Shown here piece by piece: positions 11,828 through 21,650 of a DNA stretch of 64,000 bases. The stretch is from Chrysopilus asiliformis. Taxonomy: Eukaryota > Arthropoda > Insecta > Diptera > Rhagionidae. The notes under the pieces were generated by a model. That model did not search any database and was not told where the DNA came from. It worked only from the letters and a program-made list of their open reading frames with translations. The stretch is from positions 46,975,002 through 47,039,001 of the forward strand of contig OZ035960.1 in the NCBI GenBank assembly GCA_964034945.1. The letters run 5' to 3'. A program made the position numbers and the translations under genes. Position 1 is the first letter of the stretch. Every line of letters begins with the position of its first letter.

Positions 11828-12470
11828 TAGAAGAAAGAAGGTTTTTATACTTATAAATATATAGAAATTATATTAAATTTATTATAGTGTTTCTAACGCA
11901 TCGAACCAACGGTCGGATACAAAATTGAACTACATCAGGGTATTTGGCATCATAAACGGTTTTGATTTCCGCAAGTCCGACCGTCTGTCTGTCCATCTTT
12001 CTGTCCGTCTATCTGTCTGTCCACCTGTCTGCCTATCCGCCTCTCTGCCTGTCTGCCCGTCTGTTGCGAGGATCAGGTTTAGTCAATTTTAGAGAAGAAG
12101 AAAATTCTGACAGAATTATGAAAACTGGATCAGAATCTCTTCAGTGTTCAAGAAGATACAAGTGGAGTGGTTGAAGGGATGAAACGGAAAGCGGGTAAAT
12201 TTTTGGTGGCTGAAGCTTGCTCCAAAGATTTTGTTTCCAACTCAACAAACCGCACTCCCAACTGTTGATCGGTTTAAAAGTTAATGGGTGAGGGGTTCTG
12301 AAAAGGGGAGGGGGAGGATGAATGATATAAAATATTACATCCGCTATTTTACAAGCAAATGTATTCGTGTACAATATTTCATTAAAATCCGTTTAACCAT
12401 TTTCGTGGATAATGCTGGAGAGAACAGTCAAATAGACGGACTAACCGACGAAGATGTAAATAAAATTTTT
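11828..12470 (+). mobile_element. Dispersed (GTCY)n element, family B copy
   Basis: The head has 'aacgcatcgaacca' and an 'acatcagggtatttgg' line, followed by an imperfect GTCTGTC/GTCCGTC tract at about 11980-12065, then degenerate family-B body. This layout is shared with 14945-15480 and 26030-26548. The tetranucleotide GTCY tract is the hallmark of dipteran mini-me-type repeats. Confidence 0.65.
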
Positions 12471-12606
12471 TAGAACCATAGTTAGAGATTTTGACAGCAA
12501 GTAATTGTTGTTCAATATTGTCGACGTTATTAATTGTACGGTAGACAATAACTAAATTAGAATAACACTCAAACAAAATTTATTTAAGATCTATATTTAA
12601 CAAATG

Positions 12607-15600
12607 CTATTCTTCACCCATACGAATATCAAGATTTGGATCGTATCCCTCCTCGGGCTTATAGACGTTGTAATTTGGGTCAAAGATTTTATCAATTTCA
12701 CTGGTGAGCTCCACCGATAGACAAACATTATTCACTTTATTAAAGCCTGGATGACATTCACACTGATTAGGGCCAATGCAGGTTCCATGTAGGCAATTAT
12801 CACATTGCGGAGCAGGAATTGTGATACATCGGAATTTATTGCCAGAATCAAGAGTGTAACCGTCTTTGCACTGACACTGATTAGAGCCCATACAGATACC
12901 ATTTTCACAAGGACTGTCACATTGTCCTACGCATCCGCCTTGTTCCAAGATATATGTATGTCCAGGTGGGCACTCTGGTACGCATAAATCACTCTTTGAA
13001 TTCACGTAGCCGGGATTACAGGCGCAGATATCCGGCGAAACACAGTTCCCGTTCACACAACCACCTTGACAATGCGCGGTGCATTTGAAATTGTCGTGTG
13101 CGTCCAGTGCGTATCCAAATTTACAGGTGCAGTGATTGGGACCCGTGCAAGCGCCATTGATGCATATTTGGTCACATTTGTGTGTTGAAGGCGAATGAGT
13201 GGGTGGTGCTTTAGTAGCCTTTGTCGGTGGATGTTTGGTAGCTGGGTGCCTGGTCGCTGGATGCTTTGTTGGGGCATTGGTCGGTTGCATACAATGCCCT
13301 GGAGCAACACATTTTCCGGGTGGACAGTGCCTAAAAAGGTGTTTAAAATTAATAAAAATATTTTAGTTTTTAGCCTAGTTCTAAGTCGCAATTTAGTGGA
13401 TGGAAATTCTGTGCCTGCCGTTTTCTACACTCTATATTAGAATCATACAGAAGTATGTTAGATTTAATATATTGTTTGTAATACCGGTTGGGCCAGAATA
13501 GACGCGGGGGTTTGAATTCTTTATAAATTTTTTATTTTAGCGAAACCTATAATTTTTTTTTCAAATACATGTAGTTGATTGATGGGGAATATTTTTGGTC
13601 TAAACATGGAAAATTATATCCCGCAAATGGTGGCCATTCTCTGCTTCACAAATCCGTGCTCTTTCCAAGACATTTTCCATAACCTTTCGTGTTATGGCCT
13701 CGATTTCACTGCGAATGTTGGTTTTCAATTGGCTGATGGTTGTTGGCTTGTTGACGTACACCTTTTCTTTCAAATATCCCCGAAGGAAACAATCTGGAGT
13801 CGTTAGATCAGGTGAACGCGGAGGCCAATTGAAATCGCTTCTTTTCGAAATAATGCGTCCGCCAAACATGTCCCGTAAAAGAGCCATTGAGCCCACCGCC
13901 CACCGGTTCGTTGTTCTATTGTGTACAGGTCCATTTTAAATTGCCCAAGACTTCTTAACAAAATGCTGAAACAAAATTAAAAAAATAAAAATAAAAAAAA
14001 AGTTATAAAGACTTCAAACCCCTGCGTCTATTCTGGCCCACCCTGTAGTACTATTGAGAACCGTCACTTTATGAAGCCGGGTACCCGTTTGGCTAGGAAC
14101 CGAGAACCGAGGTATCCGCATCCGACTCCAAAGATCGGTCTCAGAACGGGTACTCGGTTCCGAGTCTTAAGCCCAATTCAGACTAACGATTGCGATTACG
14201 ATTGAGCTTCTTCGACCAATGAGATCAAAGCTTTCATGTCCCTATTGTTGAAAGCTGTGATCTCGTTGGTCGAGAAGCTTCAATAGCAATCGTAATCGTT
14301 AGTCTGAATGGGGCTTAAGAACTGAGTACCGGGTATTCGGTTCCGAATTCAAGATCCGAGCACCGGGTAACGAGTAATGTGTTGTTCAGGTTAATGCAAG
14401 ACATGTTTCATTAACGACGAAATTAAAAATTAGTGAAATTGGGATCAATTTTTCAAATACAGTACAATCGCGATTATATGTACTCGCGATTATATGAACC
14501 TCGCGGTTATATGACTGCCCAAAAATTTGTATGAAGCCTCAATTATATGATCATTGCGAATCGAAAAAACCTCGATTATGTGATCATCGATATTATTTCG
14601 AGTAAATAAATGGATTTTTTTTAAAGGAGGATGCAGTGAACTTTGAGCTTAATGCTTGGACAAATGATATTCCAGATCTCGTTGAAGATTTTAGTGTAGA
14701 TGAAGACGATTGTCAGCAAAGTGAGGATGACGAAATTTTTACTTTGAAAAAAAAATATCACTGTATATATCAAAAAAAAGTACTACAGTAGAATCCCGAT
14801 AATTCGTATTTCAAGGGACCAGCAAATTCATACGAATTATCGGGGTACGAATTATCGGGATTCTACTGTATTTGCAATATTTGCTAAACTGTACTCGGTT
14901 CTTCGACTCGGATACCCGTTTTTCGCAGAACCAATTCCTGAAACAGCCGTAGTTGGTAACGCATCGAACCAATCGCCCACACAAAAATTAGCTACACCAG
15001 GGTTTTTGGGACGGACATGTCTGCCCGTCTATCCGTCTGTTCGTGAATACCAAAAATTTCGAAAAGATTTTGCTAGAGACTTGAAATTTTGTACAATTGC
15101 GTTTCTGGTAAATAGCAATTAGCAAGGCTAAGTTCTTGAGCGGGCAAAACCGGACCATTCTTTCCCCCCTCTATCATACAAATGCAACAGTTTGAAAAAT
15201 TGATTAATATAAAATGTGTTTTGAATGTGATTTTACATAACTTATCTATATATCACAATCCAATTAGATCACTCATTCCGCCCTCCCCCATACAAATTGA
15301 ATACTTTTTTTCAATTTTGTCGAAAATGATGAGTCGTATTGAAAATTTATAAAGGTAAAATCTGTTTAGAACAATATTTTATATAACTGTTCCATACATC
15401 AAAATCCAAACGAACCAATCTTCCCATCCCCCACGAATATTTTTTTTGAATAAGAATTTTGTCTGTCCTCATTTAGAGCATTTAACTAATGGTTATGTGA
15501 ATGTGAATATTTTTGCTTCAAATATCGGAAATATTCGCTGAAAAAAGCTGTTTTAATGCCAAATAATGGAATGGGATATTTCGATGGCAAGATAGAAATG

Positions 15601-16355
15601 AATTTTATGTATTATTAAGACGTGGCGTCAACATTGGCAAGGTCAACTTTTTCTGCGAAAACTGCACCATTTATCTTGGGTTTACAATCCACTTCGGTCC
15701 TGTGTTACCGCAGGTGCGCACTGCGATTGTAACGATGCTAAAGTGGCAATTTCGGTATTTGAAACATCCTAAAACCAGTGAACATCAATGTAGATTTAAG
15801 TAGAAGTAGACGTCGAATCGTGATATTTCGCTGGTTTAAACTTGTTTCAAAAACTGCCACTTAAGCACCAGTCAGCATGTTTACTATCGCAGTGTACGCC
15901 TGGTTTTTTTAACATTTAAGCAGTTAAACCTACCCGGGACATACAGGAATACACTTCTCGTCTTTCCTCTGGTACCCATCGAAACAGTCGCAGACGTTCG
16001 GGGCTTTGCAGACTCCATTCGCACAACCATTGCAGTGTGGTTGGCATTTTTTATTCGGTCCATGTTTGTATCCCGGATCGCAGGTACACACATTGGGAGC
16101 GGTGCACGTTCCATGATTACAGCCTTGTTGACATACTGGGAAACAGTGTTTGTGATCCTTTCCTAGCGCATAACCGCGGTCGCAAACGCAGGAATTATCC
16201 TTAAGACATCGTCCGTGCCCACAGGAAACTGGACACGTTGGATAACACTTTCCTTTGTGCTCGATTTGATTTCTTCCACATCCAAGTGCCTCGCTTATTA
16301 TCGAAAAAGCCACAAAAAATATTAGCAGTAATGTTAATTTACAACAACAAAACAT
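12607..16355 (-). CDS. Secreted Nimrod-like protein with 7 NIM repeats and a PT-rich linker (left member of divergent pair)
   Basis: Exons 16355-15934 and 13330-12607, joined in phase 2 (CPG|GHC), give 381 residues. The ATG at 16355 gives a good signal peptide (MFCCCKLTLLLIFF...); an in-frame ATG at 16370 is also possible. The mature protein starts with a C-x(10)-C-x3-C header and no CCxGY. Three NIM repeats lie in exon 1. Exon 2 starts with a half-EGF (GKCVAPGHC), then a PT-rich linker with PATKHP-like repeats (about residues 155-185), then four repeats interrupted by an EQGGCVG module, and ends in LDIRMGEE. The 2.6-kb intron is packed with transposons. An AATAAA lies at 12584-12579 (minus). 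The closest relative in the window is the opposite-strand gene at 17202, with which it shares its promoter region. Probably secreted; role unknown. Confidence 0.87.
13484..14045 (-). mobile_element. Non-autonomous Tc1/mariner-superfamily element
   Basis: TIRs of about 20 bp (CCGGTTGGGCCAGAATAGAC and complement, with mismatches) are flanked by TA on both sides, the expected target duplication. Interior 13896-13600 (minus) encodes a transposase C-terminal piece with NWPPRSPDLTTPDCFLRGYL. It is inserted in a family-B fragment whose visible part is 13430-13483. Confidence 0.8.
14168..14318. mobile_element. Hairpin MITE, about 150 bp
   Basis: Two arms of about 67 bp (left starts TAAGCCCAATTCAGACTAAC, right ends in its complement) are separated by about 15 bp. 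The whole sequence can fold into a single long hairpin. It has no coding capacity. Confidence 0.75.
14461..14875 (+). mobile_element. pogo/Tigger-like remnant
   Basis: 14461 onward has repeated CGCGATTATATG words after CAGTACAAT. A short frame near 14640-14750 reads LNAWTNDIPDLVEDF followed by an acidic run, resembling the tail of pogo/jerky-type transposases. From 14791 to 14872 a small palindrome begins CAGTAGAATCCCGATAATTC and ends with its complement, like Tigger/pogo TIRs. Two remnants may be adjacent here. Confidence 0.6.
14945..15490 (+). mobile_element. Dispersed (GTCY)n element, family B copy
   Basis: The head 'gtaacgcatcgaaccaat' is followed by a short GTCTGCCCGTCTATCC tract, then 'gctagagacttgaaatttt' and 'aaggctaagttcttgagcgg', then diverged units of about 120 bp. 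The end reads 'ttttgtctgtcctcattt'. Confidence 0.65.
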
Positions 16356-16413
16356 TTTTACAAGCCACATAAACAAATAATTACCTAATGATCGAGTTTT
16401 TCGTTTGGGTGAC

Positions 16414-16420
16414 TTTTATA
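16414..16420 (-). promoter_or_regulatory. TATA box of gene 3
   Basis: Reads GAGGTTATAAAAG on the minus strand, 59 bp upstream of the chosen ATG. The opposite-strand sister gene has GAGGTTATAAAAAC at its own promoter. A TCATTA initiator-like word lies about 30 bp downstream. Confidence 0.7.
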
Positions 16421-16424
16421 ACCT

Positions 16425-17110
16425 CTGTTTTACGCGGTTTCCCCCCGTTTGGAAATAAGCCACTTTGGAATTCTTACAACTTCTTAATCAATGTCTTGAT
16501 TTTTGTTAATTTTTTTTGTTTTGCTTGGTTTGATATTAAATTTTTTGACGTAACCGCGAAGCAGAACGATATCAAGTTTTCTCATCTACCAGACATAATA
16601 GCTATTAGTGGGAGTGAATTTTTGAATCTTTTCGTGTCAAACAAAGATCATATTTGCATAAGTTGTGTATAAAAGAAATAAAAATATTCAATAACACAAG
16701 AAGGCGTGGGTCGATCAAAACACGGTCTTTGGCAAGGTGTTTCGATATTGAAGATTGACTCGTTTTACATATGTTCAGAAGAAACAAATTTTAAAATCGA
16801 AAGCGGGAAAAGTTGATATTATTTGGGTCTTTAGATTATCTGGAATCTTGGCCTTTTTTTTGCTAATTTTTTTTTATTTTCGGTGAATTTTTCTGCAAAA
16901 ATTATGTGACTCAAACTTCACCCCCCTTTCCATACTTGATATCATAGTTGGTAAATGAAGCAAGTTTTTGTTTGGTTCATTTTCTGCTACTCAGTGGCAT
17001 CATTACTTTTTATTTGAAATCGAGCAAGAAAAAAACTTAGAATCAAGAAATTCATTAAAAAAACTTGCAAAAATATTGAAACCTGATTATCCCAAGAAAT
17101 CACGTAGATC
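16425..17110. promoter_or_regulatory. Bidirectional intergenic region between genes 3 and 4
   Basis: About 690 bp separate the two divergent TATA boxes. Any shared enhancer of the pair would probably lie here. I see no repeat family in it. An open frame on the plus strand (16388-16672) has no cysteine pattern and overlaps the gene 3 promoter. Confidence 0.45.
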
Positions 17111-17116
17111 CGAGGT

Positions 17117-17123
17117 TATAAAA
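17117..17123 (+). promoter_or_regulatory. TATA box of gene 4
   Basis: TATAAAA within CGAGGTTATAAAAACC, 85 bp upstream of the ATG at 17202. The flanks match the gene 3 promoter in inverse orientation. Confidence 0.7.
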
Positions 17124-17201
17124 ACCACACAAAGTAAAAAAAATTGCTCATACGGTAATTGATGGTTTTTGCGATTTGAAGCAATAATTTTTTGTGGTAA
17201 A

Positions 17202-18185
17202 ATGAATTTGTTAATAATATTTCTGGCGGCTATTTTGTTTATCAGTGTTGCACGTGGCTGTGCAAGAAATCAAGTTCAGTATAGAGGTAAGTGTTATGCG
17301 ACATGTCCAGTTTCCTGTGGGCATGGTCGATGCCTCCCAGATAATTCCTGTGATTGTGATCCTGGCTATGGTCTCGGAAGAGGTAAAAAGCATTGTTTCC
17401 CTGTATGTCCAGGTGGCTGTCTACATGGAACCTGCGTCGAACCCGGTGTTTGCAAATGTGAACCCGGTTACCGTTTTGGACAGGACAATATTTGCAAACC
17501 ACACTGTAATGGTTGTGCGAATGGAGATTGCTTGGCTCCGAATGTGTGCGAGTGTTTCGAAGGTTTCGAGAGGAAGAACCAGAGATGCATTCCGATCTGC
17601 CCAGGGTAAGTGTTCGTTTTTATTTGCAAAACTGACTCTTAAGTGATTTTTTTTTAAATTAGTGGTTGCTCATCAGGAAAATGTGCGGCTCCAGGACGTT
17701 GCGCAACTTCAGCTCCCAGAATTACCGAAACACAAGATACAGGTTATCAGCATGCTGAGTACAAGCCCAAATGTGACAAAATCTGCGTTTTGGGCGCTTG
17801 CACGGGTCCCAATCATTGCACGTGCAAATTAGGATACGCGCTGGACGCACATGACAATTTCAAATGTACACCACATTGTCAAGGCAATTGTATAAATGGA
17901 AAATGTCTTGCGCCGGATATTTGCGCTTGTAATCCTGGTTTTGTGAATTCGAGAAGCGATCTATGTGTACCTGACTGTCCCCCAGGACAAGAATACGTCC
18001 ATGAACAAGGCGGGTGCGTGGGAGGATGTTTACGTCCTTGTAAGAATGGCGTTTGCGTCGGTTTCAATCAGTGCCAATGCTATGAAGGTTTCACGCAACA
18101 TCCTACAAAGCCTCATAAATGTGTTCCATTTTCTAGTATAGTTCCGCAAGGTGGATATGATCAGATCAACGTTCGGGCGGGTTAA
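17202..18185 (+). CDS. Secreted Nimrod-like protein with 6 NIM repeats (right member of divergent pair)
   Basis: Exons 17202-17605 and 17663-18185, joined in phase 2 across a 57-bp intron, give 308 residues. The signal peptide is MNLLIIFLAAILFISVARG. The header is C-x(10)-C-x3-C, then three NIM repeats in exon 1. Exon 2 opens with half-EGF GKCAAPGRC and a linker (TSAPRITETQDTGYQHAEY) unlike that of gene 3. Repeats 4 and 5, an EQGGCVG module and repeat 6 follow. The protein ends INVRAG. The seventh repeat of gene 3 is missing. The block CTGPNHCTCK-x-GYALDAHD matches gene 3 almost exactly, with mostly synonymous DNA changes. AATAAA is at 18211-18216. A second frame overlapping exon 1 is a shadow. 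Secreted; function unknown. Confidence 0.9.
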
Positions 18186-18189
18186 TTGT

Positions 18190-18639
18190 AAGTGTTTAAT
18201 GTGAATTTTAAATAAATTGTGACTCGAACTGTGATTTTTATTTGTTGTGATTTTTTTTGTTGTTGTTGTAAAAATCGATTTTTTTTTTTTTGATAAGCAG
18301 TTTTTTTTAATTTTCGGTTTCAAAACAATGGACCGTATGCATGAAAATGAGCATATGCTTATACTGCACTTTTTTGGTGCAAATTCTCTAACTTTAGTGA
18401 ACAAAAGTGAGCAAATGTAGCACTTCGGAAGGAGGTGTTTATTCGCATACCTTAAACAAGCGTACTTGTCCACTTTTATTAATAAAAACTTGAAATTTTC
18501 TCCAAAAAAGTGGTGTATAAGAACACCACAAATATCCAGGGTTCGAAGTTCTGATTATAAAAATTTTCTCATTCCAACCGTTGAGCTGCTGTATCTTCGA
18601 ACAATGCAATTATTAAGCGAGGCGGCAAAAATATCTCTC
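18190..18639. other. 3' flank of gene 4, nothing beyond poly-T tracts
   Basis: TTGTTGTTG and long T runs at 18240-18310. No gene or repeat family is recognised here. Confidence 0.4.
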
Positions 18640-19160
18640 TTTATACCCGTATGGTGAAACCAAAGGGTATATTAACTTTGCCTTACCGCTTGTAACGCCA
18701 ATATCCCGTTATCACACACAAAAATGAATTACACCAATGAGTTTAGAATGATTAAAAAAATTGATTTTTGCATGTCCGTCCGTCTGTCCGTCCGTCTGTC
18801 CGTCCGTCTGTCCGTCCGTCAGTCCGTCTGTCCGTCTGTGGCGCGGATTACGGGCGCACGGAATTTTGAGCAGCTCCGTTTTTTGTAAAATGAAAGGCTA
18901 AGTTCGTTCATGGGCAAAAATGGACCATACGAACGAAAACGTTTTTTGTGAATATCTCAAAAACGATACATCTTATCAAAGAAAAGTTATTTAGGATATG
19001 ATTCTACATAAAACTCCCATACATCAAAATCCGATTGGAATAAATTTAAAAAAATCTTTTTTTGGAATTTTGGTACGACTATTCGAATTTTGATACGAAT
19101 ATCCCCATACGGGTCTCCAATGATTGCCAGATTGGCAATTTTAGCTTTGGTTATGTTTTT
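18640..19160 (+). mobile_element. Dispersed (GTCY)n element, family A copy 1
   Basis: It starts TTTATACCCGTATGGTGAAA and ends around AGATTGGCAATT...GCTTTGGTTATG. A GTCCGTCCGTCTGTCC tract lies at 18775-18836. Family A occurs at least nine times in the window and has no ORF that looks like a protein gene. The conserved lines 'aaagggtatatta', 'gcgcggatt' and 'aatgggcaaaaatgg' identify it. Confidence 0.8.
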
Positions 19161-19900
19161 CTTTGAACTTCTTTCTGTTCTCTGAGTTCAGTTTGTAAAG
19201 TGAACCTTGTGGATTTTCTTTAATATGCAGAAAATTGATTAAAGACGTTTTCGAGAATATCTTAGTGGGTTTCGAAAATCAGAGTTAAGATCATTCCGCA
19301 ATTCTTAAATCTGCCAAAATCCATCTAGAGGAAAAATTCTCCTGTGCTTATTAGAGAGACAAAATCATGGACTGAACTTATAAAAATATTACACGACAAA
19401 GAAAATAAACCTTTAAAACCCAGCAAATTTTGCTTATTAAATTTCTTTCACTATTTTTTGAATTCTTAGAATGCAAAAAAAAAATGATTAAGTTAATTCA
19501 ACAGCTAATTCCCTCTTACTCGCTGTGCCTCTACTTTAAAACGTCTTCACAGAAAAAGTGTTTGGTTTTGAGAAATATGCGACCTAAACTGGTTTTTAAC
19601 AGTCCCTGCTTCTCTTCTATTCAAATCAAAGTTTTAAAATGTGACTTATGTTCAAGTGAAATCATCTTAATTTTTCTTATTGTAGACCGAAATTTAGCCT
19701 AAATTTTAAACGCTGAAATTCACACGCAATTTATCATTAAAACATATTTCTTTTTTTGAATAATTTGATGTGATTTCTGATTTTTTTTAATTAATAGCTA
19801 ATAGTTTTGTTAAATGAAACGTTTTCATTGGGATTAGTGTTGCTGTGGTATTGATTAACTCTTTCCATTGAAATGTTTATCTTGAAACCAAAAAAACCAC
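19161..19900. other. Intergenic DNA before gene 5
   Basis: A 90-codon open frame at 19430-19702 has no signal peptide, NIM cysteines or splice partner and is probably chance. Nothing else is recognised. Confidence 0.4.
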
Positions 19901-19911
19901 TTATCAAAAAC

Positions 19912-19947
19912 TATAAAAGCTCAGATTTGGAAAGAAAATTTCATTTT
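19912..19947 (+). promoter_or_regulatory. Core promoter of gene 5
   Basis: TATAAAA at 19912-19918, followed about 30 bp later by TCATTTT (19941-19947), a fit to the arthropod initiator TCAKTY. This puts the transcript start near 19943, about 32 bp before the ATG. Confidence 0.65.
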
Positions 19948-19974
19948 CCTATTAGTACCTATTCAATAGAAGAA

Positions 19975-20805
19975 ATGCAGTGGAAAATCGCGTTGTCGCT
20001 GGCAATATTTGCAGTACTTGCCGTTTTTGTTCAGGAATCAGAGCAATGTCGACCAGATCAGACTTCATATAAAGGAGAGTGTTTGAATACGTGTCCGAAG
20101 GGATGTGGTGCTGGTGGTGTGTGTAACGGAAAAGTTTGTCAATGTAAACAAGGATTTGCTCTTGGCGTTAATAAGAAACATTGCTTCCCGGTTTGCCAAG
20201 GGTAATGGAAGCATTAAATTAGATCTATGATTTAATAATAAAATATTTTTTTCAGTGGATGTCCGAGAGGTGAATGCATAAGACCAAATGTTTGTAGTGG
20301 TGGTAATGCGCCTCAACCTAAACCCAAACCCACTCAAGCTCCTCCACATCCTCGGCCCACACAAGCTCCTCCACGTCCGCGGCCCCCTCAACCTTATCCT
20401 AAACCTGTGCCTGCACCTTTAGAGGTGGAACCCGAACTTGTAGGACTTGAACCTGCCGGTGCTGCCTGTGAATTGCCGTGTATGAACGGCTACTGCAGTG
20501 GAATAAATCGATGCACCTGTAATGCCGGATATCTGCTAAGTTACAAAAGTCCGTATCTGTGCTGTCCGAAATCCTGCCCCGAGAATTCTTATTGCAATGG
20601 ATTTGGGCAATGTCAGTGTAATCAGGGATTCCAACTTGGAGGCGTTGACGTGAAAATATGTGTACCAATAAATAATGGCGGTTTCGAAGTGGAAGTTAAT
20701 TCACCCTACTACATCAAAACCATCCCAGTGGTTCATCAGGAAGTGGATTACCCCGAATATGAGACCCAAGGCTACAACGGATATGTTGTTCAAGGACACT
20801 ATTAG
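19975..20805 (+). CDS. Secreted Nimrod-like protein with proline-rich linker
   Basis: Exons 19975-20201 and 20256-20805, joined in phase 2, give 258 residues. Upstream in-frame codons lie above the inferred transcript start, so the ATG at MQWKIALSLAIF is chosen; it gives a clear signal peptide. The header is C-x(10)-C-x3-C followed by CPKGCG and one NIM repeat. Exon 2 begins GGCPRGEC-IRPNVC (half-EGF) and continues into a proline-rich linker of about 45 residues with two PTQAPP units. Two further repeats follow; the first ends with a CC pair not in the usual place. The tail is Tyr-rich (VDYPEYETQGYNGY). AATAAA is at 20849-20854. Exon 1 is 227 nt, the same as in genes 6, 8 and 9. Secreted; function unknown. 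Confidence 0.88.
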
Positions 20806-20855
20806 CATATAAATGCAAAAAACTGTTTTCTAAATTGTATTTAATTTTAATAAAT

Positions 20856-21200
20856 GCACTTTGTTTAAAAATATTGTTTTATAGAGTGAATCTCTCACTC
20901 AGGAATGATCATTAAAATGTAATTAGATTTTTAATAGCTGCGCCCTTTACCTGTGCAGAATAAGAAAAATCTTTATTTTCTGCGTTATGATCGATTGAGG
21001 TTTTATATTGTTGAAATTTTTGCCACGCTTTTTATTTTGAATTCTTTTTTTCGACAATTTTAATCAAATAGCAACGTTTTTAACCTGTCTAGAATTAATA
21101 ATTTAGAATTTTAAACCGACTTCGGGAAAGAGGGAGGTTATGTATTCGAAATGCATGTATGTAAGAGTATGTATGCGATTTCCACGTGAACGGTTAGAGA
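20856..21200. other. Intergenic DNA after gene 5
   Basis: AT-rich, no gene recognised. The last 60 bp lead into the pseudogene fragment without recognisable homology to gene 6. Confidence 0.35.
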
Positions 21201-21275
21201 TCGGATGAAGAAGTATTCGAAATTGACATCCGTTTCGGCGATTTAATGGATAATATTAAATAGCAAAAATTTGAA
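21201..21275 (+). pseudogene. 3'-terminal fragment of a gene-6-like gene
   Basis: Reads SDEEVFEIDIRFGDLMDNIK followed by TAG at 21261-21263, then AGCAAAAATT. The intact gene at 23798-24599 ends SDEEEFDIDIRFGDIMDNIK followed by TAG and the same 3' sequence. Only about 75 bp are conserved; upstream of it no NIM codons remain. It is the relic of another family member, or a partial duplication, placed about 3.3 kb from the intact copy. Confidence 0.8.
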
Positions 21276-21650
21276 CGATTAGAGATATGATGTTGAAGCT
21301 ATGAGTGTTGTGTTCGGTATAACAAAAGGAATTTGGATTGTATATAGGTTTAGATATCGTGTTGAATCTTTTTGTGTTGTGTTTAGTTTAATTACAGACA
21401 AAGTCTTTTAATATAACTAATTTTTTCGGAATATCCAGATATGCTAACCTTTACTATCTTTTCAGCTTAGTGGCTGACCATATCGAAATTTTACCGAAAT
21501 ACTAACCCGAAATTTCAGTTTTTCTTTAAAACCCAGTTTTAGTGGGCCACTTCTGTTTTGAGATTTTATCCTGGTGAAATAATAGGTTTGGTGGGGTTAA
21601 AATGATTCCTTGCCACATATTTACTTTTCTTGTTTACTAAAAAGTATGAA
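21275..21650. other. Intergenic DNA, nothing recognised
   Basis: AT-rich, with no repeat family identified and no coding pattern. Confidence 0.35.

Larger units (their letters stand above)
13331..15933 (-). other. Intron of gene 3, a repeat trap
   Basis: GTAGGT donor and TTTTTAG acceptor. It contains a family-B fragment, a Tc1/mariner derivative, a hairpin MITE, pogo-like remnants and a second family-B copy. The equivalent intron in sister gene 4 is only 57 bp, so nearly all of this length was added after the duplication. Confidence 0.75.

Noticed and set aside
16388..16672. 94-codon hydrophobic frame on the plus strand
   Set aside because: Overlaps the gene 3 promoter, lacks the family pattern, and has no conserved features I can support.
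19430..19702. 90-codon frame between genes 4 and 5
   Set aside because: No signal peptide, no NIM cysteines, no splice partner, AT-driven composition.
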